Of a stretch of DNA of 64,000 nt, positions 50,592-58,842 are shown in pieces. Within the stretch, counting starts at the first letter, position 1. Each line of letters begins with the position of its first letter. Position numbers and translations under genes: made by a program. This stretch comes from Falsiroseomonas sp050563525 (GTDB taxonomy: Bacteria; Pseudomonadota; Alphaproteobacteria; Acetobacterales; Acetobacteraceae): NCBI RefSeq assembly GCF_050563525.1, contig NZ_JBNXUN010000009.1:62001-126000 (forward strand), in the 5' to 3' direction. The notes beneath the pieces are model-generated. The model did not search any database. It had not been told where the DNA came from and saw nothing but the letters and a program-made list of their open reading frames with translations.

Positions 50592-51896
50592 TCAGCCGAG
50601 AATCTTCGCGAGCGCATCCTCGGGCGAGACTTCCTGCTTCTCCCCCGTCGCGCGCCGCTTCAACTCCACCACGCCGGCCGCCACGCCACGCGGGCCGATG
50701 ACGATCTGCCAGGGATGCCCCATCAGGTCGGCATCGGCGAATTTCGGGCCGGCGCGTTCGGTGCGGTCGTCGTATAGCGCCTCCGGAATCGCGGCGTACA
50801 TGCGCTCGGACAGCGCGTCGCAGGCCGCGTCGCCCTGCTTCAGGTTGATCACCACCGCCTTGAACGGCGCCACCGCATCCGGCCACTTGATGCCGGCCTC
50901 GTCGTGATTCGCCTCGATGGTGGCGCCGACCAGGCGGGAGACGCCGATGCCATAGCTGCCCATCTCCGGCACCACCGGCTTGCCATCGGCGCCCTGCACC
51001 GAGAGCCCCATCGTCGCCGAATACTTGGTGCCGAAGTAGAAGATGTGCCCCACCTCGATGCCCCGCGCCGAGACGCGCTTGGCTTCCGGCACCTGCTCCC
51101 AGGCAACCGGGTCGTGCATTTCCTCGGTGGCGGCGTAGTGGCTGGTCCAGGCCTTCACGGCCGGTTCAAGGTCGCCGGCAAAGTCCGGCGCGCCGGCCAG
51201 GGCATCCATGTCGAGCAGGTCCTGGCTGACGAAGACCTGCGATTCGCCGGTGTCGGCCAGGATGATGAACTCGTGTGACAGGTCGCCGCCGATCGGCCCG
51301 GTATCGGCGCGCATCGGCACCGCCTTCAGGCCCATGCGGGCGAAGGTGCGGAGATAGGCCAGGAACATCTGGCGGTAGCTGTGCTGCGCGCCTTCCTTCG
51401 TCAGGTCGAAGGAATAGGCATCCTTCATCAGGAATTCGCGCCCCCGCATCACACCGAAGCGCGGCCTGACTTCGTCCCGGAACTTCCACTGGATATGATA
51501 GAGATTCCGGGGAAGGTCCCGGTAGCTCTTCGCGTAGCCGCGGAAGATGTCGGTGACCATTTCCTCGTTGGTCGGGCCGAACAGCATGTCCCGTTCATGC
51601 CGATCCTTCAGGCGCAGCATTTCCGGCCCATAAGCGTCGTAGCGACCGGACTGGCGCCAGAGGTCGGCCGACTGGATCGTCGGCATCAGGATTTCCTGCG
51701 CACCGGCGCGGTCCTGCTCCTCCCGCACCACCTGCTCGATCTTCTGCAGCACCCGCCAGCCGAGCGGCAGCCAGGCATAGATGCCCGCCGAGGTCTGCCG
51801 CACCAGGCCGGCGCGTAGCATGAGCCGGTGCGAGGCAATGGTCGCCTCGGCCGGGGTTTCCTTCAGGGTGGGCAGGAACGCACGGGAGAGGCGCAA
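50592..51896 (-). CDS. proS: Prolyl-tRNA synthetase, short form without editing insert
   Basis: The 434-residue class II synthetase has motif 1 region RQTSAGIYAWLPLGWRVL, motif 2 in FRDEVRPRFGVMRGREFLMKD and motif 3 in GSYGIGVSRLVGA. The about 180-residue editing insert (INS) between motifs 2 and 3, present in E. coli, is missing, as is known for alphaproteobacterial enzymes; editing is then done in trans. The start is TTG at 51894-51896 with AGGAG 7 bases upstream. A candidate promoter lies 120-148 bases upstream. Confidence 0.95.
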   Translation of the reverse strand: MRLSRAFLPTLKETPAEATIASHRLMLRAGLVRQTSAGIYAWLPLGWRVLQKIEQVVREEQDRAGAQEILMPTIQSADLWRQSGRYDAYGPEMLRLKDRHERDMLFGPTNEEMVTDIFRGYAKSYRDLPRNLYHIQWKFRDEVRPRFGVMRGREFLMKDAYSFDLTKEGAQHSYRQMFLAYLRTFARMGLKAVPMRADTGPIGGDLSHEFIILADTGESQVFVSQDLLDMDALAGAPDFAGDLEPAVKAWTSHYAATEEMHDPVAWEQVPEAKRVSARGIEVGHIFYFGTKYSATMGLSVQGADGKPVVPEMGSYGIGVSRLVGATIEANHDEAGIKWPDAVAPFKAVVINLKQGDAACDALSERMYAAIPEALYDDRTERAGPKFADADLMGHPWQIVIGPRGVAAGVVELKRRATGEKQEVSPEDALAKILG

Positions 51897-52015
51897 GACG
51901 CGGCTCCTAAAAGGACGGTGGGGCAGCGCAACCTAGTGCCCGCCATGGCGCGGCGCCAGTCATGCTGCCCGCCCTGGATGTCGGCCTCGGAAGCGGGTGC
52001 TGCACCGCAGCAACA

Positions 52016-52044
52016 AAAATACGCCGTCCCTGTCATTCAGGTAA
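52016..52044 (-). promoter_or_regulatory. Candidate proS promoter
   Basis: Read on the minus strand, TTACCT (52044-52039) and TATTTT (52021-52016) are 17 bases apart. Each matches 4 of 6 consensus bases. It lies just downstream of the minus-strand terminator at 52108-52142, which is the expected place for a new promoter. The remaining 51897-52015 holds nothing else recognised apart from the TTG ribosome binding site. Confidence 0.35.
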
Positions 52045-52107
52045 GGAAAGAGCGGAAAAGCGCTTCGGACCTTAAGAAATGACTTGCAACAGGTTCGGAC
52101 TGGGTCC

Positions 52108-52142
52108 AAAAAAGACGGGCCGCACCCGCTAGGGTGCAGCCC
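52108..52142 (-). terminator. Intrinsic terminator, minus strand
   Basis: On the minus strand GGGCTGCACCC pairs with GGGTGCGGCCC (one G-U pair) around a TAGC loop, then GTC and six T residues follow. This is a strong intrinsic terminator. It would end transcripts coming from the DUF1467 gene or from an independent small RNA, and it insulates proS. Confidence 0.8.
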
Positions 52143-52326
52143 GAGTTTAGGGAGGAAACGCCAGTCACACGGCAGAAGGAGGATCAACCTCCCTCTGGAA
52201 CCAAGATTGGCCCCAGCACCAAGGCGGCACAACAATAAACGCCGCCACCGGAAGCCAAAAAACAGGCTTCCAAAACTGAGTTGCCAGTTAAAGAGGCGGC
52301 ACCCGCGGGGAGGCGGGTTTGCCGCC
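52108..52326 (-). ncRNA. Candidate structured small RNA between DUF1467 and proS
   Basis: This stretch is clearly richer in A/T than its surroundings and contains no convincing ORF. It holds hairpins in series: AGAAGGAGG/CCTCCCTCT (52174-52196), GGCGGC/GCCGCC (52223-52246), GGAAGCC/GGCTTCC (52250-52271) and the terminator stem. On the minus strand an unpaired TTTCCTCCCTAAA precedes the terminator. Such anti-Shine-Dalgarno CCUCC motifs occur in several alphaproteobacterial regulatory RNAs. The strand is judged from the T6 terminator; a plus-strand RNA ending at the hairpin near 52327 is also possible. No known family is assigned. Confidence 0.4.
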
Positions 52327-52327
52327 T
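52294..52327. terminator. Hairpin overlapping the DUF1467 stop codon
   Basis: AGGCGGCA (52294-52301) pairs with TGCCGCCT (52320-52327), and an inner CCCGC/GCGGG stem extends it. On the plus strand it is followed by TTAATTTT, a fair terminator tail; on the minus strand only CTTT follows. It may serve DUF1467 weakly or a plus-strand transcript. Confidence 0.5.
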
Positions 52328-52626
52328 TAATTTTGTGCAGGACGTCCCGGCAGCACCGCGGAACTGCCCGGGCCGGTATAGGCCCACCAGCCTTCCCGGA
52401 AGCTGACCCAGCCGCTTTCGACCACGGCGAAGACCCCGAGCCAGAGAATCGCGGCCAGCACCGTCGTCCCCACCACCTTGCGCAGGATCAGCGGGCGCTC
52501 CGGCGCACCGCGCCAGCCGCCATCCTCCGCCGCCGCATCCACCGGTCGCGTGCCGATGGGCAGCACGATGAACAGCGCCGTCCACCAGATCAGCAGGTAG
52601 ACGAAGATCCCAGCGAGCAGGCTCAT
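52327..52626 (-). CDS. DUF1467 family small membrane protein
   Basis: The 99-residue protein has two hydrophobic helices, LAGIFVYLLIWWTALFIVLP at the N-terminus and VVGTTVLAAILWLGVFAVVE in the second half. PIGTRP lies between them, as in DUF1467 proteins, which are common in alphaproteobacteria beside rnj and proS. The function is unknown. It starts 4 bases after the rnj stop, so it is translated from the same message. Its stop codon lies in a hairpin. Confidence 0.85.
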   Translation of the reverse strand: MSLLAGIFVYLLIWWTALFIVLPIGTRPVDAAAEDGGWRGAPERPLILRKVVGTTVLAAILWLGVFAVVESGWVSFREGWWAYTGPGSSAVLPGRPAQN

Positions 52627-52630
52627 CGCC

Positions 52631-54268
52631 TCAAACCCGCATCAAATGCACCTCGATGGAGGGCCGCTTGCGCATGCGCCGCCCCACAGCCTTGCGCACC
52701 GCGGTCCGCGCGGCTTCGCGCAGCAGTCCGTCCTCGCGCTTCAAGTTGCCCGGCATCTCCGTGACCGCACGTGCCAGGTCGGCGGCGATCTGGCCGGATT
52801 CCTCGCCGGTTTCCTCGAACAGACCAGGTGCCGAGATCTGCGGCCGGCCCAGGACCTTGCCGGACCCGTCCACCACGAACGACGCCACGATGACGCCGTT
52901 CAGCAGCATCTTCTTGCGTGCCGCCAGCACGTCGCCGTCCAGCCGCAGCAGGCGGTCGCCATCGATGGCAAGGCGCCCGACGGGCACGCTCTCCACCACA
53001 TCGACCTTGCCGGGAGCGAGGCGCAGCACGTCGCCATCCTCGATGACATGGGCGATGGCGCCCAGGCTCTCGGCGAGGTTTGCGTGCTCGTTCATGTGGC
53101 GCCATTCGCCGTGCACCGGCACCGCGTATTTCGGCCGCACCAGCTGGTACAGCCGCTTCAGCTCGTCCCGCGCCGGATGGCCGGAGACATGGACCATGTG
53201 GTCCTCCGCCGTCATCACCCGCACGCCGGCGCGCGAAAGCTCGTCCTGCACCCGCAGGATGGCGCGCTCGTTGCCCGGGATCATGCGGGAGGAATAGATC
53301 ACGGTGTCGCCCTCCCCCATCGAGATGTGCGGGTGGGTGTCGGCCGCGATCTTGGTGAGCGCGCTGCGCGGCTCACCCTGGCTGCCGGTGCAGATGACCA
53401 GCAGCCGGTCGTCGGAGACGTCGTTTGCCTCGTCCTCGGTCAGGAAGGGCGGCAGGCTGCGGAGGTAGCCGCATTCCCGCGCCGAGGCGTCGGCATTGCG
53501 GAGCGACCGGCCGAAGAGCGCCACCTCCCGCCCCGCGGCGCGTGCCGCCAGGGTGATGGATTCGATGCGCGCCAGATTGGTGGAGAAGCAGGAAACGGCG
53601 ATGCGGCCCTTCAGGCCCTTGATCAACGCCGCCAGGTTGCGCCGAACCTCGGCCTCGCTGCCGGAATGGCCCTCGACCATGGCGTTGGTGCTGTCGCAGA
53701 CCATGGCCAGCACGCCCTCGTCGCCCAGGCGCCCGAAGGCGGCCTCGTCCGTCGGCGGGCCGATCAGCGGGTTGGGGTCCAGCTTCCAGTCGCCGGTGTG
53801 CAGGATGGTGCCGTGCTTCGTGCGGATCGCCAGTGCCTGCGGCTCCACGATGGAGTGCGCGACGCGCAGGAATTCGAGGTCGAACGGCGCAAGGTTCCAG
53901 CGGCCGCCGAGCGGGATGGTGATGATCTCCGCCTGCTGCAGCAGCCCCGCCTCGCCGAGTTTCCGGCGCAGCACGCTGGCCGTGAACGGTCCGGCATAGA
54001 TCGGGCAGCGCAGCTTCGGCCAAAGGTGCGCCACCGCGCCGACATGGTCCTCATGCGCGTGGGTGATCACCAGCCCCACCAGCTTGTCGCGCCGCTCCGC
54101 CAGCCAAGCCGGGTCCGGCACCATGACGTCGACTTCCGGGTGCTCCGATCCCCCGAAACCGAGGCCGCAATCCACCGCCAGCAGTGCGCCATCGCAGCGG
54201 TAGACGTTGAAGTTGAGTCCAATTTCCCCCGTCCCGCCGAGCGGGATGAAGGCGAGGTCACCAGTCAT
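52631..54268 (-). CDS. rnj: Ribonuclease J
   Basis: RNase J is a metallo-beta-lactamase-fold nuclease with 5' exonuclease and endonuclease activity in RNA processing. The 545-residue protein has GGTGEIGLNFNVY, the metal-binding HAHEDHVGA, HTGDWKLD, the beta-CASP segment SCFSTNLARIESI, CTGSQGEPRSALTKIA and HVSGHPARDEL. It also has the usual C-terminal domain. The length is normal for alphaproteobacterial RNase J. It lies 102 bases from coaX and is followed directly by DUF1467. Confidence 0.95.
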   Translation of the reverse strand: MTGDLAFIPLGGTGEIGLNFNVYRCDGALLAVDCGLGFGGSEHPEVDVMVPDPAWLAERRDKLVGLVITHAHEDHVGAVAHLWPKLRCPIYAGPFTASVLRRKLGEAGLLQQAEIITIPLGGRWNLAPFDLEFLRVAHSIVEPQALAIRTKHGTILHTGDWKLDPNPLIGPPTDEAAFGRLGDEGVLAMVCDSTNAMVEGHSGSEAEVRRNLAALIKGLKGRIAVSCFSTNLARIESITLAARAAGREVALFGRSLRNADASARECGYLRSLPPFLTEDEANDVSDDRLLVICTGSQGEPRSALTKIAADTHPHISMGEGDTVIYSSRMIPGNERAILRVQDELSRAGVRVMTAEDHMVHVSGHPARDELKRLYQLVRPKYAVPVHGEWRHMNEHANLAESLGAIAHVIEDGDVLRLAPGKVDVVESVPVGRLAIDGDRLLRLDGDVLAARKKMLLNGVIVASFVVDGSGKVLGRPQISAPGLFEETGEESGQIAADLARAVTEMPGNLKREDGLLREAARTAVRKAVGRRMRKRPSIEVHLMRV

Positions 54269-54370
54269 TCTTTTTGTTCCAGTCTTGTGTAGCGTGTTCG
54301 ATCTCGTGGCGCTTCGCGTCGTCTCGCCTGCTGCGCCGCCCCGTCGCCATCATGGGCGCCAGGGGTCGCG

Positions 54371-55186
54371 TCAGGGGTCGTCGCGTCGCGCGGTACGAGT
54401 AAAGATGGGGGCGGGGTTGCGGCTCGCCAACAGGCGCAACCCGTCCAAAGTCGTATCCTGGTCGGTCGTTTCGATCACGGTGGTGCCTTCGGCGAACAGA
54501 GGCGCCAGCCCGCCGGTCGCGATCACCTTCAGATTGCCGACCGGATGTTCCTCCTGCTCCGCCCGGATCCGGGCGACGATACCTTCGATCAACCCGACAT
54601 AGCCCCAATAGATGCCGGACTGCATCGCCGCCACCGTATTCCGTCCCACCACGGCCTGCGGCCGGCCGATGCCGATGCGCGGCAGCCGCGCCGCGGCCCG
54701 GTGCAGCGCCTCGATCGACAGGTTGATGCCTGGCGCGATGACGCCGCCGAGATAGGCGCCATCGAGGCCGACCACGTCAAAGGTGGTCGCGGTGCCGAAA
54801 TCAATGACGATCAGCGGCCCGCCGTAGCGTTGATGCGCCGCCAGTGCGTTCAGCAGGCGGTCCGCGCCCACCTCGTGCGGTGCGTCGACGCGGATGTCGA
54901 AGCCCCAGTCGAGGTTGGCGCGCGCGATCAGTGGCTCGCAGTCGAACCATTCGCGGGACAGTCGACGCAGGTTGTACAGCGCGGCAGGTACCACCGTGCC
55001 GATGACGCAGCGCTTGATGTCCGTGGCCCTCAACCCGCAGTGCTGCAACAGCGCCAGCAGCCACACCGCGTATTCGTCGGAGGTCCGCTCCGCATCGGTG
55101 CGGATGCGCCAGCGCCCGCGCCACTCGCGACCGTCATGCACGGCGAAGACGACGTTGGTATTGCCCGCATCCACCGCCAGCAGCAT
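54371..55186 (-). CDS. coaX: Type III pantothenate kinase
   Basis: CoaX phosphorylates pantothenate, the first step of coenzyme A synthesis, and is insensitive to CoA feedback. The 271-residue protein has the ASKHA phosphate motif LAVDAGNTNVVFAV at the N-terminus, VGADRLLNALAAHQRY, IVIDFGTATTFDVV and GGVIAPGINLS. The ATG at 55184-55186 was chosen; an open frame upstream overlaps birA and is not conserved. It starts 4 bases after the birA stop. Confidence 0.95.
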   Translation of the reverse strand: MLLAVDAGNTNVVFAVHDGREWRGRWRIRTDAERTSDEYAVWLLALLQHCGLRATDIKRCVIGTVVPAALYNLRRLSREWFDCEPLIARANLDWGFDIRVDAPHEVGADRLLNALAAHQRYGGPLIVIDFGTATTFDVVGLDGAYLGGVIAPGINLSIEALHRAAARLPRIGIGRPQAVVGRNTVAAMQSGIYWGYVGLIEGIVARIRAEQEEHPVGNLKVIATGGLAPLFAEGTTVIETTDQDTTLDGLRLLASRNPAPIFTRTARRDDP

Positions 55187-55190
55187 TGTC

Positions 55191-55913
55191 TCAACCCGTC
55201 CCTGCGATCTCGCCGCTGGCAATGGCGTGCACCCGGCCGCCCGTTGCGAGCAGCAGGCTGCCATCCTCGGCCAGGCCGGCGTAGCGTCCGGCGATGCCGC
55301 CGCGAATCGCCAGATGCTGGTCCAGCTTCGGCCCACGCGCCATCCAGGCCGCGCGGATCGCACCGAACCCCTCGACCAGCCAGGCGCGCCGCCAGCGATC
55401 CAGCGCCGCCAGCAGGGCCACCGCCACATCCTCCGGCGGCACGGCGCCGAGGCAGGTGGTCGCCCGATCCTCCAGCGCCGGCGCCACGGCGAGGTTGGCG
55501 CCGAGGCCGATCACCAGCCAGTCCATCCGCCCCTCGGCATCCGAGGCGCTTTCGCAGATCAGCCCGGCGAGCTTGGCCTCGCCCAGAAGCACGTCATTCG
55601 GCCACTTCAGCGTGATGGCGCCAGGATCCGGGGCGAAGCCCGCCAGCGCATCCGCCAGCGCCACCGCGCCCAGCAGGGACCACCGCCCCGCCTCTCGCGC
55701 CGGCCCAGCCGGGCGCAGCAGGACCGAGAGGTACATGTTTCCCGCCGGGCTTTCCCAGCGCCTTCCGTCCCGCCCACGCCCGCCGGTCTGCCGCCGCGCC
55801 AGCACCGCCAGCCCCTCCGGCTCCCCGGCCGCGGCGAGGCGCAGCAAAAGGTCACTGGTCGAGATCAGGCTTTCATGCACCCGCAGCCGCCAACCAGGCG
55901 GAATGGCGGTCAC
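55191..55913 (-). CDS. birA: Biotin--[acetyl-CoA-carboxylase] ligase
   Basis: BirA attaches biotin to the carboxyl carrier protein. The 240-residue product lacks the DNA-binding N-terminus of E. coli BirA, so it is an enzyme only. It shows RQTGGRGRDGRRWES (biotinyl-AMP loop), NMYLSVLLRP, LKWPNDVLLGEAKLAGLI and GLGANLAV, then a short SH3-like C-terminal domain. The GTG start overlaps the nuoN stop in GTGA, which ties it to the complex I operon. Confidence 0.94.
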   Translation of the reverse strand: MTAIPPGWRLRVHESLISTSDLLLRLAAAGEPEGLAVLARRQTGGRGRDGRRWESPAGNMYLSVLLRPAGPAREAGRWSLLGAVALADALAGFAPDPGAITLKWPNDVLLGEAKLAGLICESASDAEGRMDWLVIGLGANLAVAPALEDRATTCLGAVPPEDVAVALLAALDRWRRAWLVEGFGAIRAAWMARGPKLDQHLAIRGGIAGRYAGLAEDGSLLLATGGRVHAIASGEIAGTG

Positions 55914-57334
55914 AGCAACGAAGCCACCGCCGCCTGCGCGAGCGCGATGATCGGTGCCGGGAACAGGAAGAACAGCACCGTCAGGATGCCCGTGCCGGCC
56001 ATCACCACCGTGAGGCCAGCCGGGCGCGCGTCCAGCGCCTCCTCACCCGCGTCGAAGTACATCACCTTGACGATGCGCAGGTAGTAGTAGGTGGCGACGA
56101 CGCTGGTACCGATGCCGACCGCGGCCAGCACCCAGTAGCCGCCCTGCACCGCCGCCAGGAACACGTAGAGCTTGCCGAAGAAGCCGGCGAGCGGCGGGAT
56201 TCCGGCCATGGAGAACATGAACACCGCCATCCACATGGCCATCGCCGGATCCGTGCGGCCGAGGCCCGCCAGGTCGTCCACCTGCTCCAGCGCCCGGCCG
56301 CGGCGGCGCATCGCCACCAGCACGGCGAAGGTGCCGATGGAGGTCACCATGTAGATCGCCATGTACACCAGCACGCCGCGCAGCCCGACATCGCTGGCGA
56401 CCGCGAGGCCCATCAGCGCGTAGCCGACATGGCCGATGGATGAGTAGGCCATCAGCCGCTTGATGTTGCGCTGCCCGATTGCGGCGAAGGCACCCAGCAG
56501 CATGGAGCCCACCGAGGCCACCCAGATCACCTGCTGCCACTGCCCCGCCAGGTCCTGGAACGGTCCGGCGAGCACGCGCATCAGCAGGGCGATGGCGGCC
56601 ACCTTCGGCGCCGTGGCGAAGAAGGCGGTCACTGGCGTCGGCGCGCCTTCATACACGTCGGGCGTCCACATGTGGAACGGCACGGCCGAGATCTTGAAGC
56701 ACAGCCCGGCCAGCACGAAGACCAGTCCGACGACCAGGCCCATCCCGGCCTGCCCGCCCACCAAGGCATCCGCGACCTGGTCAAAATTGGTGCTGCCCGA
56801 GAAGCCATAGATCAGCGAGGAGCCGTACAGCAGCAGGCCGGAAGCCAGCGCGCCAAGCACGAAGTACTTGAGGCCCGCTTCCGCACTGCGCGGATTGTCA
56901 CGGTCGAAGGCCGCGATGACATAGAGCGACAGGGACAGCAGCTCGAGCCCGATATACAGCGACATCAGGTCGTTGGCGGACACCATCACCATCATGCCGA
57001 CGGTCGCGAACAGCATGAGCACGGCGTACTCAAAGCGCCCGATGCCGGCCTTCATGTTGAAATCGAGCGCCAGCACCAGGCCACCCGCGGCACCGAGCAG
57101 GATCAGTACCTTGGCGAAGCGGCTGAAGGCATCGGAGACGTATTGCCCGAGGAAGGCGGTGCCATCCCCCTGCCCCATCACCAGAACCGCCGTCAGCACG
57201 AGGCCGCCAATCACTGCCATGGAGACAGGGAAGAACGTCTCCCGCTTCGGGATCACGCCCCCCACCAGCACCAGCAGCCCGAGGACGCCGAGGACTATTT
57301 CCGGCGTGGCCAGTTCCCAGTTCATCGCGCTCAC
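55910..57334 (-). CDS. nuoN: NADH-quinone oxidoreductase subunit N
   Basis: NuoN is one of the antiporter-like proton-pumping subunits of respiratory complex I. The 474-residue protein has about 14 transmembrane helices and the proton-antiporter signature with SANDLMSLYIGLELLSLSLY (conserved Glu), KISAVPFHMWTPDVYEGAP and RLMAYSSIGHVGYAL. The GTG at 57334 overlaps the nuoM stop. It is the last nuo gene of the run and is followed by birA. Confidence 0.96.
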   Translation of the reverse strand: MSAMNWELATPEIVLGVLGLLVLVGGVIPKRETFFPVSMAVIGGLVLTAVLVMGQGDGTAFLGQYVSDAFSRFAKVLILLGAAGGLVLALDFNMKAGIGRFEYAVLMLFATVGMMVMVSANDLMSLYIGLELLSLSLYVIAAFDRDNPRSAEAGLKYFVLGALASGLLLYGSSLIYGFSGSTNFDQVADALVGGQAGMGLVVGLVFVLAGLCFKISAVPFHMWTPDVYEGAPTPVTAFFATAPKVAAIALLMRVLAGPFQDLAGQWQQVIWVASVGSMLLGAFAAIGQRNIKRLMAYSSIGHVGYALMGLAVASDVGLRGVLVYMAIYMVTSIGTFAVLVAMRRRGRALEQVDDLAGLGRTDPAMAMWMAVFMFSMAGIPPLAGFFGKLYVFLAAVQGGYWVLAAVGIGTSVVATYYYLRIVKVMYFDAGEEALDARPAGLTVVMAGTGILTVLFFLFPAPIIALAQAAVASLL

Positions 57335-58842
57335 ATCCCGGCCAGTCGTGCGGCGCCCAGTGCCGCTTCATGGCGCGCCAACAGCGCGGCCACGGTCGCT
57401 TCGAAGAAGTTCAGGAAGGAGGAGGGGTAGACCCCCATCCAGATCGTCAGCAGGATCAGCGGCGCGAAGGTCGCGTACTCCCTCGGGCTGAGGTCGAGCA
57501 GCGCCTTCAGGTCATCCCGCACGATCTTCCCGAAGATTACGCGGCGATACAGGTACAGCGCATAGGCCGCGCCCAGGATCATGCCCATCGCGGCGCCGAG
57601 TGCGACCCACGGGTTCACCCGGAAGGCTCCGACGATCACCAGCAGTTCGCCCGGGAAGCCGGCGAGCCCCGGCAGCGCGACGCTCGCCATGGTGAACACC
57701 ATGAAGACCAGCGCATAGGCCGGCATCACCTTCGCGACGCCGCCATACCGCGCGATCTCGCGCGAATGCACCCGGTCGTACAGCACCCCGACGCAGAGGA
57801 ACAAGGCGCCGGAGACGACGCCATGGCTCAGCATGGTGAACAGGGCGCCGGACAGCCCCTGCGCCGTGAAGGTGAAGATGCCGAGCGTCACGATGCCCAT
57901 ATGCGCGATGGACGAATAGGCAATCAGCTTCTTCATGTCCTCCTGCGCCAGCGCCACCAGGCTGGTGTAGATCACCGCGATGACCGACAGCGCGAAGATC
58001 AGCGGCGCGAAGTCGGCGGAGGCCTGCGGCAGCAGCGGCAGCGAGAAGCGCAGGAAGCCATAGGCGCCCATCTTCAGCAGCACGCCCGCCAGGATGACGG
58101 ACCCGGCGGTCGGCGCCTCCACATGCGCATCCGGCAGCCAAGTGTGCACCGGCCACATCGGCACCTTCACGGCGAAGGACGCGAAGAAGGCCAGGAACAG
58201 CCAGAACTGCATCTGCGGCGAGAAGGTCTGCTGCATCAGCGCCGGGATGTCGGTGGTGCCGGCCTGGTACCAGATCGCCAGGATCGCCAGCAGCATCAGC
58301 AGGCTGCCCGCCAGCGTATAGAGGAAGAACTTCAGCGCGGCATACACCCGGCGCTGGCCGCCCCAGATGCCGATGATGAGGAACATCGGGATCAGCACGG
58401 CCTCGAAGAAGATGTAGAACAGCACGAAGTCCAGAGCGGCGAACATGCCGATCATCATGGACTCGAGCACCAGGAACGCGACCATGTACTCGCGCACCCG
58501 GGTCTGCACGCTCTCCCACGACGCGAGGATGCAGAGCGGCGTCAGGATGGTCGACAGCAGGATGAACAGCACCGAGATGCCATCGACGCCCATGTGGTAG
58601 CCGACGCCGAATTCCGGCAGCCACTGCGCGCGCTCGACGAATTGGAACTCGGCCGTGGTCTGGTCGAAGCCGCCCCACAGCAGCAGCGACAGCGCCAGCG
58701 TGATCAGGCTGGCCCAAAGCGCTGTCCAACGCGCGTTGCGGGCGACCACCGCCTCCTCACCCCGCACCGTCATGATGATCAGCGCGCCGACCAGCGGCAG
58801 GAAGGTGACGAGGCTCAGCAGGGGAAACCCGGCGGCATTCAT
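57331..58842 (-). CDS. nuoM: NADH-quinone oxidoreductase subunit M
   Basis: This 503-residue proton-pumping subunit has about 14 helices. Characteristic parts are FVLFYIFFEAVLIPMFLIIG with the conserved Glu, KVPMWPVHTWLPDAHVEAPT and KKLIAYSSIAHMG. The start at the ATG 58840-58842 was chosen; an open frame upstream overlaps nuoL and is not conserved. ATGA overlap with nuoL. Confidence 0.96.
   Translation of the reverse strand: MNAAGFPLLSLVTFLPLVGALIIMTVRGEEAVVARNARWTALWASLITLALSLLLWGGFDQTTAEFQFVERAQWLPEFGVGYHMGVDGISVLFILLSTILTPLCILASWESVQTRVREYMVAFLVLESMMIGMFAALDFVLFYIFFEAVLIPMFLIIGIWGGQRRVYAALKFFLYTLAGSLLMLLAILAIWYQAGTTDIPALMQQTFSPQMQFWLFLAFFASFAVKVPMWPVHTWLPDAHVEAPTAGSVILAGVLLKMGAYGFLRFSLPLLPQASADFAPLIFALSVIAVIYTSLVALAQEDMKKLIAYSSIAHMGIVTLGIFTFTAQGLSGALFTMLSHGVVSGALFLCVGVLYDRVHSREIARYGGVAKVMPAYALVFMVFTMASVALPGLAGFPGELLVIVGAFRVNPWVALGAAMGMILGAAYALYLYRRVIFGKIVRDDLKALLDLSPREYATFAPLILLTIWMGVYPSSFLNFFEATVAALLARHEAALGAARLAGM

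Noticed and set aside
52084..52164. 6S, SRP or RNase P RNA in the structured intergenic region
   Set aside because: The conserved SRP loop (GGAAG with the GCAGCC neighbour) and RNase P core motifs are absent, and the hairpin series does not form the long 6S rod.
52084..52337. Small protein genes in the proS-DUF1467 interval
   Set aside because: Open frames here run through the hairpins and the terminator, and lack a ribosome binding site.
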